From Pseudomonas folii (GTDB lineage: Bacteria > Pseudomonadota > Gammaproteobacteria > Pseudomonadales > Pseudomonadaceae), in assembly GCF_014357575.1 (NCBI RefSeq), contig NZ_JACONW010000045.1:1-40077 (forward strand): a DNA stretch of 40,077 nucleotides. The letters run 5' to 3'. The stretch's first letter is position 1, and each line of letters begins with the position of its first letter. The notes below the pieces were generated by a model. That model did not search any database and was not told the DNA's origin. It was given only the letters and a program-made list of their open reading frames with translations. Shown here piece after piece: positions 6,732 through 15,564 of the stretch. Both the position numbers and the translations under genes were made by a program.

Positions 6732-7889
6732 ATGAAAAAGATCAGTATCGAAGAGCGCCCTGACTGGCGCGAAACCGCCGAGCGTGAGGGATTTGATTTC
6801 CACACCATCGACGGCGAGCGCTACTGGGATGAGCGCGCCTACTACCAGTTCACCGAAGCCCAGATCACCCGCGACATTGAAGCACCGACTCAGGAGCTTC
6901 ATGCGATGTGTATGGATGCCGTCGAGCGGGTGGTAGAGAGCGAGGAGTTGCTGACCGAACTGGCCATCCCGCCAGCGTTCTTCGATCTGGTCCGGACGTC
7001 CTGGAAGGAGGGGCACCCACATTTGTACGGGCGCTTCGACTTCAGTTATGACGGCGTGAATCCGGCCAAGCTGCTGGAAGGCAACATGGATACGCCAACC
7101 TCTGCGTATGAGGCTGGCGCATTTCAGCTTATCTGGCTGGAAGAGCAAATTGCCCGAGGCGTCTTGCCTGCCCATGCCTCGCAGTTCAATTCGCTGGCAG
7201 AAGATCTGGTTCGGGCTTTTGCAGCCATCAGAGAGGGCGGGCCTTTCTACTTTTCGGCCATGTCAGGTTCGGCAGAAGACCGGGGCACGACCGAATTCCT
7301 GCGCAAGATGGCCGAGCATGTCGGCATTGAAACCCGGCATATCGATATCGAAGACATTGGCCTCAACTCTCAGGGCCGCTTCGTCGATCTTGAGGGCCGC
7401 TGGATCGAGCGTATTTTCAAACTGCATGCCTGGGAGCACGTGTTCCACGAACCCCATGGTCAGGCGGTCCCGTACTGCGACACGCAATTCATCGAGCCTG
7501 CGTGGAAGTCCATCATCTCCAACAAAGGCATCCTGGCGCTGCTCTGGAAGTTCAACGAAGGCCATCCGAATCTGCTGCCGACCTTTGTCGACAAAGACCC
7601 ACGAGCACCTGTCCCGAAAGGCTGGGTCCGCAAACCCTACTTCTCCCGCGAAGGCGCCAACATCGAAATCCGCACCCCCGGTGACGAAGTCATTTTCGAA
7701 GACGGCCCCTACAACGACGCCCCCTACATCCTCCAACAGTTCGCCCCGCTGCCACGCTTCGGCGACAGCTACACACTCATCGGCTCATGGGTTGTGGGCG
7801 ATCTGGCTTCAGGGATTGGCATCCGGGAAGACGACAGCTTGATCACCAAGGACAGCAGCCGGTTTTTGCCGCATGTGGTGGTGGATTGA
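6732..7889 (+). CDS. yjfC: glutathionylspermidine-synthetase-like ATP-grasp ligase (YjfC/YgiC family)
   Basis: ATG 6732 gives 385 residues, 14 bp after yjfM. It matches the synthetase half of glutathionylspermidine synthase; the amidase (CHAP) half is absent. Visible ligand and metal residues are Arg101 and Asp103 in YGRFDFSYDG, and Glu116, Asn118 and Asp120 in LLEGNMDTPTS. Later come the NKGILALLWKFNEGHPNLLPT block (264-284), Lys301 in VRKPYFSREGANI and the YILQQFAPLP strand. Such enzymes join a carboxyl group to an amine using ATP; in related YgiC/YjfC proteins the substrate is not settled. It probably modifies a small amine or peptide for the membrane system encoded upstream. No terminator lies directly after it; REP elements and a terminator follow about 300 bp on. 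Confidence 0.88.
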   Translation: MKKISIEERPDWRETAEREGFDFHTIDGERYWDERAYYQFTEAQITRDIEAPTQELHAMCMDAVERVVESEELLTELAIPPAFFDLVRTSWKEGHPHLYGRFDFSYDGVNPAKLLEGNMDTPTSAYEAGAFQLIWLEEQIARGVLPAHASQFNSLAEDLVRAFAAIREGGPFYFSAMSGSAEDRGTTEFLRKMAEHVGIETRHIDIEDIGLNSQGRFVDLEGRWIERIFKLHAWEHVFHEPHGQAVPYCDTQFIEPAWKSIISNKGILALLWKFNEGHPNLLPTFVDKDPRAPVPKGWVRKPYFSREGANIEIRTPGDEVIFEDGPYNDAPYILQQFAPLPRFGDSYTLIGSWVVGDLASGIGIREDDSLITKDSSRFLPHVVVD

Positions 7890-7917
7890 GAGAGGCGGTA
7901 CCGCCAACACAATGTCC

Positions 7918-8014
7918 TTGTAGGAGCGAATTCATTCGCGAGTGCGGCATTACAGGCGACAAATCTTTATGGGAAGTACCGACCTCCTGTAGGAGTGAGC
8001 TTGCTCGCGATGGC
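7918..8014 (+). repeat. two directly repeated REP units (GTAGGAGTGAGCTTGCTCGCG type)
   Basis: The first unit, TTGTAGGAGCGAATTCATTC (7919 on), and the second, CTGTAGGAGTGAGCTTGCTC (7987 on), share the GTAGGAG head followed by a short palindrome and CGCGA. They face the same way and belong to a different subfamily from the GCTGCCGAAGGC type elsewhere in the window. Confidence 0.85.
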
Positions 8015-8190
8015 TTGCGTTCAGGCGCAGGTAGCATTGCAGGCGACTTTGCCGCCCATTGCTGCGCGGCGTGGTAGTAACTTAAGGGTAGGGGTGGCAT
8101 ATAAAATCGATCGGTCCTAAAAAGGGACCGATAAGTCCCTATTAAGGACCTTTCAAGCGTTCGGTGGCATGAAAGCCTTCTACCCAAAAC

Positions 8191-8220
8191 AAAAAAAGCC
8201 GCGCATTAGCGCGGCTTTTT
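8191..8220. terminator. bidirectional intrinsic terminator beside tRNA-Ile2
   Basis: GCCGCGC (8198-8204) pairs with GCGCGGC (8209-8215) around the loop ATTA, flanked by seven A on the left and five T on the right. On the minus strand it ends the tRNA transcript just after the CCA end. On the plus strand it can end read-through from yjfC. Confidence 0.9.
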
Positions 8221-8224
8221 AATT

Positions 8225-8301
<77 letters not shown>

Positions 8302-8316
8302 TCAGTAGGCCGCGGA

Positions 8317-11300
8317 TTATAACGGCGGTTTCGATGCTGTGCTATCCGAAAAGTCCGAAAGAGTCGTACGAAGAAATTTCGAGCTGAATTCATCGGGTGG
8401 GAGAGGGAGGCTGACGATGTAGCCCTGGATCTGTTCGCAGCCTTCGTTTGCGAGGAATTGCTGCTGTTCGTCGTTCTCCACGCCTTCGGCGATGACGGTC
8501 AGTTGCATGCTGCGGCCCAAGGCGATGATGGCGCGGACGATGGCGACGTCGTGTGGATCGTCGGGCAGGCTGCGTACGAACGACTGGTCGATTTTCAGGA
8601 TGTCCAGTGGCAAGCGCTTCAGATAACTCAGGGATGAGTAGCCTGTGCCGAAGTCATCGATCGCGAGTTGTACACCAAGGGTTTTGAGTTTGTGCAGGAC
8701 GGCGAGGGCTTCCTCGGCCTGGCTCATGATGAAGTTTTCGGTGATCTCCAATTGCAGGCAGTCGGGAGCGAGGTGGTGGTCAGAGAGCAGTTGTTCGATC
8801 CGGGCCAGTAGATTTGGCTGACGTAGTTGAGCGCCCGCCAGATTCACCGACAGGGCGCCGAAAGGGGGGTAATGCGTGTTCCACTCGTGCAGTTGCCGAC
8901 AGGCGCGCTCCAGTACCCAATCGCCGATCTGCAGAATCATGCCGTTCTCTTCAGCCAGAGGAATGAAATGCTCTGGTGGTACTTCGCCAAAGGTGGGGTG
9001 TGTCCAGCGCAGCAGCGCCTCGGCGCCGACGAGTCTTTGGTTGAGCAGGCTGATTTTTGGCTGATAGCAGAGGCTGAACTCATCACGCTCGATGGCTCGG
9101 CGCAGCTCATGCTCGAGAGCGATACGGGCGCTCGCCTGTGAAGTCAGGTCCTGTGTATAGCTTTCAACGCGGTTACGACCTTTGGCTTTTGAGCGGTACA
9201 TGGCGGCATCGGCGTTTTTCACCACGGTCGCCACGTCATGCCCGTCGGTAGGGAACAGGCAGCTACCGATGCTGGCACTCATGAAGAACTCATGTTCTCC
9301 GGCCTGAAAAGGGGCGGTGAAGCAGTTCAGTAGTTTGGTGGCGACCGCTTCGGCATCGCTGGGGTGCAGCAGGCCAGGCAGCAGGATGATGAACTCGTCT
9401 CCACCCAGGCGTGCCACCGTGTCGATATCGCGCAGGTTCTCTTTGAGGCGCTGTGCGATGCCTTTGAGCAGCAGATCGCCCACCGGATGGCCGAGGCTGT
9501 CGTTGATGTGTTTGAAGCGATCAAGGTCAAGAAACAGCACCGCACCAAGGCTGTTGGATTCCAGACTGTGCAGCAGAGCGGCTTGCAGTCGGCTTTCGAA
9601 CAGCGTGCGGTTGGGCAGGCCGGTCAATGGGTCGTGGTGAGCCTGGTAGTCCAGCCGCGCCTGAGCATGTTTGAGGCTGGAAATATCAGCGAAGACTGCG
9701 ACGAAGTGGGTGATGAACTGTTCCCGGTTTCGGACCGCGCTGATCGTCAGCCAGCTTGGGTAAACCTCCCCGTTTTTTCGGCGGTTGGTGATTTCTCCCT
9801 GCCAATGTCCTTCCGCGGTCAACTGGTACCACATGGCGGCATAGAACGCGCTGTCATGCAGGCCTGAAGCCATCAGGCTCGGTGTTTGACCAAGAGCTTC
9901 CTGCTCGCTATAGCCGGTGATTTCGCTGAAGGCCCGGTTGACGGCGTTTATCCGCTGCCGGGTATCGGTAATCAATACGCCTTCCGCGGTGCTCTCGAAA
10001 ACAGTGGCGGCCAGTTGTAGTTTTTCCTGCATTTGATGACGCTCGGTAATGTCCCGGGCGATGGTCAGCATGCAGGCTTCGCCGCCGATGAGCAGGGGTC
10101 GTGACGAGATTTCACACAGCCGAATCTGACCATCCTTGTGTCGGATGTGGCTGCGGAAATCGCGGACGAAACCTTCGCGGTTCAGCTGCTCCAGCAATTT
10201 GCTGCGCTCGTCCAGATTTGCCCAGATCCCCAGATCGATCACGGAGTGATCCAGTGAGGTTGAGCTCTCGTGACCGGTAATGCGGCTGAACCCTTCGTTG
10301 ACCTCGACTAGCATTCCATCACGCTGGCGAGTGATCAACAGGCCGTCCGGGGAGGAGTGGAATGATTTGGCGAACTTCTCCTCGGACAGCTGAAGTTCTT
10401 GCTGAGCCTGTTTGAGCTGGGTGATATCCCGCACGACAACGACCACCGCTCGCGTGGAGTCCAGGTCAAAAGGTTCGGCGGAAACCAGCCCGGAGAACAT
10501 GCGACCGTCTTTGCGTCGAAAGGGCATCTCAAGGTTGCGGATGCTGCCTGTCCGGAGGCGCTCCAGTATTCCGGGGCCTATGCCCGGAACACCCCAGATG
10601 TCGAGTTCAGTGGGCGTCCTGCCAATGATGTCCTCTACGCGTAAGCCTATTTGCTCGACGAATGCGCTGTTAGCTTCCAGAACGGTGCCGTCCACCAGGC
10701 TGGCGATCACCAGAATGTCCGGGCACTGAGCAAATACCGAGGCGAATTTTCCTTCGGAAAGCCGCAAGGCCTCCTCGGTTTGTTTGGTTTCGCTGATGTC
10801 GATCATCAGTCCACGCATGACGGGTTTACGACCGTGTCTGATCAGGCTGACGATGTCGCGTACCCAGAGCGTCCGTCCGTCTGCGCTGATGACGCGGTAA
10901 TCCACGCTGTGATCGTTGCCACTGCTGGCCGCCTGTCTGCAAAATGCTTCAGTCTTCTGCAAGTCCTGAGGATGCACGATGCTCTGCCAGAACCCCGGTT
11001 CTTTCCATTGATGAAGCGGGTAGCCCAGCAGGTTTTCAGCCTGAGGTGAGACATAGTTGTATTGATAATCTTCCGGGTTGGCCTCCCAGGCAATTGCCGA
11101 CAGGCTTTCGACCATGCCGCGATAGTGATATTCGCTACTTCGCAGCTGCTGCTCCAGCTCCATCCTTCTGGTGATTTCCGAACTTAGCTGTCGATTGACA
11201 CGAATGACGATGATCAGAACCGTGCACAGCAGCAAAAGCCCCGGTAAGCCATAAAGCAGAAAGCTTTCTCTGAATGTTGTGCCACGGGTACGTGCTATCG

Positions 11301-11547
11301 GCTCTGATCCAGACTCAGACGCTGTTTCTTGTCCTGGGGATGTGTCGCTGATAGTCGTCGGTTCTGAATTGGCTGACGGCGAGAATGAAGTCGCATACAG
11401 AGTCGCAGGCCCTGGGAGTGGGCTGGCATTCATCAGGTGAGCAACCGACGTCACCACTGGATTCGGGGCAGGAAGGTTTTCCCAGTGTGCGGCGGTTGCC
11501 GAAGGAGCGAGAGCATACGCAAGAACAATGGCCGACAGTTGTAACAT
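8317..11547 (-). CDS. rmcA: RmcA-like c-di-GMP regulator: signal peptide, TM, four PAS, GGDEF, EAL
   Basis: ATG 11547 gives 1076 residues, with GAGG upstream and a signal peptide (MLQLSAIVLAYALAPSATA) at once. The in-frame start at 11634 would lie against the rpoD terminator. A low-complexity periplasmic stretch (20-95) is followed by a membrane helix (97-116) and PAS domains at about 135-250, 262-380, 385-505 and 512-628. GGDEF is intact at 715-719 with the inhibitory RxxD site (706-709). EAL is intact at 843-845, with ITEN, DDFGTGYS, KID987 and EGVE present, so both synthesis and breakdown of c-di-GMP look possible. Gene position matches P. aeruginosa RmcA (PA0575), which responds to redox/phenazine state and arginine. 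The periplasmic binding-protein domain of that protein seems to be missing here. Confidence 0.88.
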   Translation of the reverse strand: MLQLSAIVLAYALAPSATAAHWENLPAPNPVVTSVAHLMNASPLPGPATLYATSFSPSANSEPTTISDTSPGQETASESGSEPIARTRGTTFRESFLLYGLPGLLLLCTVLIIVIRVNRQLSSEITRRMELEQQLRSSEYHYRGMVESLSAIAWEANPEDYQYNYVSPQAENLLGYPLHQWKEPGFWQSIVHPQDLQKTEAFCRQAASSGNDHSVDYRVISADGRTLWVRDIVSLIRHGRKPVMRGLMIDISETKQTEEALRLSEGKFASVFAQCPDILVIASLVDGTVLEANSAFVEQIGLRVEDIIGRTPTELDIWGVPGIGPGILERLRTGSIRNLEMPFRRKDGRMFSGLVSAEPFDLDSTRAVVVVVRDITQLKQAQQELQLSEEKFAKSFHSSPDGLLITRQRDGMLVEVNEGFSRITGHESSTSLDHSVIDLGIWANLDERSKLLEQLNREGFVRDFRSHIRHKDGQIRLCEISSRPLLIGGEACMLTIARDITERHQMQEKLQLAATVFESTAEGVLITDTRQRINAVNRAFSEITGYSEQEALGQTPSLMASGLHDSAFYAAMWYQLTAEGHWQGEITNRRKNGEVYPSWLTISAVRNREQFITHFVAVFADISSLKHAQARLDYQAHHDPLTGLPNRTLFESRLQAALLHSLESNSLGAVLFLDLDRFKHINDSLGHPVGDLLLKGIAQRLKENLRDIDTVARLGGDEFIILLPGLLHPSDAEAVATKLLNCFTAPFQAGEHEFFMSASIGSCLFPTDGHDVATVVKNADAAMYRSKAKGRNRVESYTQDLTSQASARIALEHELRRAIERDEFSLCYQPKISLLNQRLVGAEALLRWTHPTFGEVPPEHFIPLAEENGMILQIGDWVLERACRQLHEWNTHYPPFGALSVNLAGAQLRQPNLLARIEQLLSDHHLAPDCLQLEITENFIMSQAEEALAVLHKLKTLGVQLAIDDFGTGYSSLSYLKRLPLDILKIDQSFVRSLPDDPHDVAIVRAIIALGRSMQLTVIAEGVENDEQQQFLANEGCEQIQGYIVSLPLPPDEFSSKFLRTTLSDFSDSTASKPPL

Positions 11548-11637
11548 GGCAGCCTCATGATGGCGTGATGGCACTCCGAAGAGTGTAGCCGTACTGAGAA
11601 AACCGTCGCTCCAAGTTGAAAATTTGCGACCCATAAT

Positions 11638-11668
11638 ACAAAACCCCCGGCAGGGCCGGGGGTTTTGT
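11638..11668. terminator. bidirectional terminator between rpoD and rmcA
   Basis: A 14-bp stem, ACAAAACCCCCGGC (11638-11651) with GCCGGGGGTTTTGT (11655-11668), has a 3-nt loop. Read on the minus strand it ends in TTTTGTATTAT 16 bp after the rpoD stop. It is the evident end of the rpoD transcript. Confidence 0.9.
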
Positions 11669-11684
11669 GTGCAGCTTTGCTCGC

Positions 11685-13535
11685 TTACTCGTCAAGGAAC
11701 GAGCGCAAGTGCTCGCTTCTTGTCGGGTGGCGCAACTTGCGCAGAGCTTTCGCTTCGATCTGACGAATGCGCTCACGAGTCACGTCGAACTGTTTGCCAA
11801 CTTCTTCCAGCGTGTGGTCGGTATTCATATCAATACCGAAGCGCATACGCAGAACCTTGGCTTCGCGGGCGGTAAGGCCCGACAGAACTTCGCGAGTCGC
11901 TTCTTTCAAGCTTTCGACGGTAGCGACATCGATTGGCGACTGCATGGTCGAGTCTTCAATGAAGTCACCCAGGTGCGAGTCTTCGTCATCACCGATCGGG
12001 GTTTCCATGGAGATCGGCTCTTTAGCGATCTTCAATACCTTGCGGATTTTATCCTCAGGCATTTCCATGCGTTCGCCCAACTCTTCCGGGGTCGGTTCGC
12101 GACCCATTTCCTGCAACATCTGCCGGGAAATACGGTTGAGTTTGTTGATCGTCTCGATCATGTGCACCGGAATACGGATGGTGCGTGCCTGGTCGGCGAT
12201 CGAGCGAGTGATTGCCTGACGGATCCACCATGTAGCGTACGTCGAGAACTTGTAACCGCGACGGTATTCGAACTTGTCCACCGCCTTCATCAAGCCGATG
12301 TTGCCTTCCTGGATCAGGTCGAGGAATTGCAGGCCACGGTTGGTGTACTTCTTGGCGATCGAGATCACCAGACGCAGGTTAGCTTCAACCATCTCTTTCT
12401 TCGCGCGGCGGGCCTTGGCCTCACCGATCGACATGCGACGGTTGATGTCCTTGATTTCAGCAATCGTCAGACCGGTTTCGGTCTGCAGTGCGGTCAGCTT
12501 CTGCTGGCAGCGCTGGATATCAGGCTGCAGACGGGCAATGGCTTCAGCGTATTTGCTTTTGCCTTTAGCCAGGGCATCAGTCCAGCTTTCGTCAACTTCA
12601 TTGCCTGGGAACTGGCGAAGGAAATCGGCGCGCGGCATACGTGCATCGCGTACACACAGCTGCATGATGGCGCGTTCCTGAGCACGCAGGCGCTCAAGTG
12701 CGCTACGAACACGTTCAACCAGACCTTCAAACTGTTTAGGAACCAGCTTGATCGGCATGAACAGCTCAGCCAGTGCAACCAGCTCGGCAATCGCTTGCTT
12801 GCTGTCGCGGCCATGCTTTTTCAGGGCCTTGCGGGTGATTTCCATCTGATCGGAAACCGCACCAAAACGCTGCTGGGCAATGATCGGATCGGGACCGCTT
12901 TCGACTTCTTCTTCATCGTCAGAAGATTCGTCTTTCTCTTCCTCGTCGTCGTCGCCTTCGGCAGCCTTGGCTGTTTTCGGATCAACAGGCGGCGGAACTT
13001 CAGCTGGCGGCGCAATGCCGTCATCCGGGTCGATGTAGCCGCTCAGTACGTCGGACAGGCGACCGCCTTCCGTCGTGACGCGGGTGTACTCGGAGAGAAT
13101 GTGGTCAACCGTGCCCGGGAAGTGCGCAATTGCGCCCATCACTTCACGAATGCCTTCTTCGATACGCTTGGCGATTTCAATTTCGCCTTCACGGGTCAGA
13201 AGCTCGACCGTACCCATTTCACGCATGTACATGCGCACGGGGTCAGTGGTACGACCAATGTCGGTCTCAACCGCTGCCAACGCTGCGGCCGCTTCTTCTG
13301 CGGCTGCTTCGTCGGTATCGGCGTCGGCCAGCATCAGGGCGTCCGCATCCGGGGCACTCTCGTGTACCGGGATCCCCATGTCATTAATCATGCGGATGAT
13401 GTCTTCCACCTGCTCGGGATCTGAAATATCCTCAGGCAGGTGGTCGTTGACCTCTGCGTAAGTCAGATACTTCTGCTCACGACCCAGGGTGATCAACTCT
13501 TTGATACGAGACTGCTGTTGCGCTTTTCCGGACAT
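11685..13535 (-). CDS. rpoD: RNA polymerase primary sigma factor (sigma-70)
   Basis: The 616-residue product directs RNA polymerase to housekeeping promoters. Region 1.1 occupies about residues 1-80. A non-conserved region includes a very acidic run ([20 protein letters not shown], around 190-215). Region 2 holds the -10 reading segment [20 protein letters not shown], and region 4.2 carries the -35 helix-turn-helix [27 protein letters not shown] near the C-terminus ([10 protein letters not shown]). Length and order match other Pseudomonas RpoD. It follows dnaG by 67 bp in the macromolecular-synthesis cluster rpsU–dnaG–rpoD, although rpsU is set apart here by a 520-bp gap. Confidence 0.99.
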   Translation of the reverse strand: MSGKAQQQSRIKELITLGREQKYLTYAEVNDHLPEDISDPEQVEDIIRMINDMGIPVHESAPDADALMLADADTDEAAAEEAAAALAAVETDIGRTTDPVRMYMREMGTVELLTREGEIEIAKRIEEGIREVMGAIAHFPGTVDHILSEYTRVTTEGGRLSDVLSGYIDPDDGIAPPAEVPPPVDPKTAKAAEGDDDEEEKDESSDDEEEVESGPDPIIAQQRFGAVSDQMEITRKALKKHGRDSKQAIAELVALAELFMPIKLVPKQFEGLVERVRSALERLRAQERAIMQLCVRDARMPRADFLRQFPGNEVDESWTDALAKGKSKYAEAIARLQPDIQRCQQKLTALQTETGLTIAEIKDINRRMSIGEAKARRAKKEMVEANLRLVISIAKKYTNRGLQFLDLIQEGNIGLMKAVDKFEYRRGYKFSTYATWWIRQAITRSIADQARTIRIPVHMIETINKLNRISRQMLQEMGREPTPEELGERMEMPEDKIRKVLKIAKEPISMETPIGDDEDSHLGDFIEDSTMQSPIDVATVESLKEATREVLSGLTAREAKVLRMRFGIDMNTDHTLEEVGKQFDVTRERIRQIEAKALRKLRHPTRSEHLRSFLDE

Positions 13536-13602
13536 AACACCCTATCCACTGAAGGTCTTGGCGGGCAAAAAACAAGCCGGGGATTATACCCGAGCTATGA
13601 CC

Positions 13603-15564
13603 TCACGCGCCAGTTGAGGTCGGGGTTTGTGCAGGAACATTCCGATTTAACAGCTTGAGCAGCAGAAGTTTTTCCTCTGCGTCCAGGCCTGACTGGCGTT
13701 CCTTCCTGATTAATTGCTCCAGGCTGCGCTCGCGTTGGCGGGCGGATAACCTAGTTATAGTGTCGAAAAACTGTTGTTCAAGGTTATCGGCCGAGATCAA
13801 CCATTCCTTTTCCGCTAATGCTCGCAGCAATCGGCCCTGTTCGGTGCCGTGCCAGCGGGCAATCAGTTGCAGCGAGCGCAGCTTCGGATTTTTTTGCAAA
13901 GCTTCGAGCAAAGCGACCAATAACTGCGCATAAATATGATCTTCTGCGGCCAAGTGGCTGGCATCTTCGACTTTCTCGGCCAGCTCCGGGTGATGCAGAA
14001 GTGTTCTCAATGCCGTCAACGTTGGTGGTTCGACGGTCGTCGGCGTCCGCGGGGCACGTGGTTCGTCATCTCCGCGCTTACCTTTTTTGTCCCACGGCTT
14101 CTTTTCCCACTTTTTCTGGCCCTGGCCGCCGGATTTTTTCGGCGTCCATTCCTGCTGAGGGGGTTGTTCGTATCCGCCCTGTGGCTGGTAATCGGCATAG
14201 TCGGGCATGGCGTCGTAATCGAAGCCGGGGTCGTAGCTCGGAGGCGCTTCCGCCGGTGCGTTCTGTACCAGCTGGTTGACGTTTTCATTGCTCAGGCCGG
14301 TTATCTGCGTCAATCGCTGACGCATTAGCGTACGCAGGTTGGCGCCGGGCACTTTGTCGATCAGCGGTGCGGCGAGGGTGGCCATGTGGGCCTTGCCCTC
14401 AAGGGAGCGTGGGTCTGCTTCCTTGGTCAACTGTTCGAAGAAGTAGTCGGCCAGCGGCTGGGCATGCTGATGGATGCGGGCTTTGAACGCATCGGTGCCT
14501 TCAGCGCGAACCAGGGTGTCCGGGTCTTCGCCTTCGGGCAGAAACAGGAATCGCGCGCGGCGCCCATCTTGCAGGCTGGAAAGCGTTGCTTCCAGTGCGC
14601 GCCATGCGGCATTGCGACCTGCCTGATCGCCGTCAAAACAGAACAAGACGTTTGGCACCACCCGGAACAGCCGCTTCAAGTGTTCTTCGCTGGTTGCGGT
14701 GCCCAGTGTGGCAACGGCATTGCGCAAGCCTTGCTGGGCAAGAGCAATGACGTCCATGTAGCCTTCGACCACGATGATTTCATCGAGGTTGCGGTTGAAT
14801 TTGCGCGCTTCGAACAGGCCGTAAAGCTCTTGGCCCTTATGGAATACAGGTGTTTCAGGCGAGTTCAGATATTTGGGTTTGTCGTCGCCCAATACTCGTC
14901 CGCCAAAAGCGATGACCCGGCCGCGGCTGTCGCGGATTGGAAACATCACCCGGTCGCGGAAGCGGTCGTAGCGCTTGCCCGTTTCGGCATTCTCGATCAA
15001 CAGGCCGGCATCGATCATGGCTTTCTGTTGAAGCGTATCGCTGCTCAAGTGCTTGTGCAGGTTGTCCCAACCGGGTGGGGCAAAGCCAAGACCGAAGTCA
15101 CGAGCGATTTCCCCTGAAAGGCCGCGACCTTTCAGGTACTCCACTGCAGCTTTGCGCGATGGATGGTTCTTCAAAGCAAGGCGGTAATACTCGGCGGCGG
15201 CGGTGAGCAGCGGGTAAAGCGGCGAGTCCACAGGCTGTCGGGGCTTTTGCCCTTTGGTGCCTTGTTCTCTGGGGACTTCCATGCCCGCTGATTTCGCCAG
15301 GTCTTCGACGGCCTGGACGAAATCCAGGTTGTCGTGGTCCATGATGAAACCGAGGGCGTTGCCCCCTGCGCCGCAACCAAAGCAGTAGTAGAACTGCTTG
15401 TCGGGGCTGACGCTGAAAGACGGGGTCTTTTCCTTGTGGAACGGGCAGCAGGCGCTGAAGTTCTTCCCGGTTTTCTTCAATTGCAGACGTGAGCTGACAA
15501 CATCGACGATGTCGGTGCGGTTCAGGAGGTCGTCAATGAAGCCTTGGGGAATCAGCCCGGCCAT
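13603..15564 (-). CDS. dnaG: DNA primase
   Basis: This 653-residue primase makes RNA primers at the replication fork. The N-terminal zinc-binding domain has Cys40, His43, Cys61 and Cys64 (CPFHKEKTPSF…YYCFGCGAGG). The catalytic core includes the TOPRIM parts VVEGYMDVIALAQQG and FCFDGDQAG. The C-terminal helicase-binding domain follows a long linker, about residues 425-520. That linker is first acidic and aromatic (YDPGFDYDAMPDYADYQPQ) and then strongly basic (KKWEKKPWDKKGKRG). It is longer than in E. coli DnaG (581 residues) and is probably disordered. TGAGAAC precedes ATG 15564. Confidence 0.98.
   Translation of the reverse strand: MAGLIPQGFIDDLLNRTDIVDVVSSRLQLKKTGKNFSACCPFHKEKTPSFSVSPDKQFYYCFGCGAGGNALGFIMDHDNLDFVQAVEDLAKSAGMEVPREQGTKGQKPRQPVDSPLYPLLTAAAEYYRLALKNHPSRKAAVEYLKGRGLSGEIARDFGLGFAPPGWDNLHKHLSSDTLQQKAMIDAGLLIENAETGKRYDRFRDRVMFPIRDSRGRVIAFGGRVLGDDKPKYLNSPETPVFHKGQELYGLFEARKFNRNLDEIIVVEGYMDVIALAQQGLRNAVATLGTATSEEHLKRLFRVVPNVLFCFDGDQAGRNAAWRALEATLSSLQDGRRARFLFLPEGEDPDTLVRAEGTDAFKARIHQHAQPLADYFFEQLTKEADPRSLEGKAHMATLAAPLIDKVPGANLRTLMRQRLTQITGLSNENVNQLVQNAPAEAPPSYDPGFDYDAMPDYADYQPQGGYEQPPQQEWTPKKSGGQGQKKWEKKPWDKKGKRGDDEPRAPRTPTTVEPPTLTALRTLLHHPELAEKVEDASHLAAEDHIYAQLLVALLEALQKNPKLRSLQLIARWHGTEQGRLLRALAEKEWLISADNLEQQFFDTITRLSARQRERSLEQLIRKERQSGLDAEEKLLLLKLLNRNVPAQTPTSTGA

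Larger units (their letters stand above)
7890..8224. other. 335-bp gap with REP elements, hairpin and terminator
   Basis: No gene is seen. Two directly repeated REP units lie at 7918-7946 and 7987-8014. A perfect inverted repeat, ATCGGTCC/GGACCGAT, is at 8110-8132, and the octamer GGTGGCAT occurs twice (about 8093 and 8163). A bidirectional terminator is at 8191-8220. Direction and layout would allow a short plus-strand RNA of about 100-120 nt, but no clear promoter was found. Confidence 0.6.

Noticed and set aside
2820..7889. Classical phage-shock operon
   Set aside because: pspF, pspB and pspC are absent; the neighbours are the DUF2170/2491/350/1190 set, so this is the YjfJ-type context.
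11667..13424. A 585-codon open frame opposite rpoD on the plus strand
   Set aside because: It is the antisense shadow of rpoD, has no ribosome site and its product has no recognisable domain; long antisense frames are expected in G+C-rich DNA.
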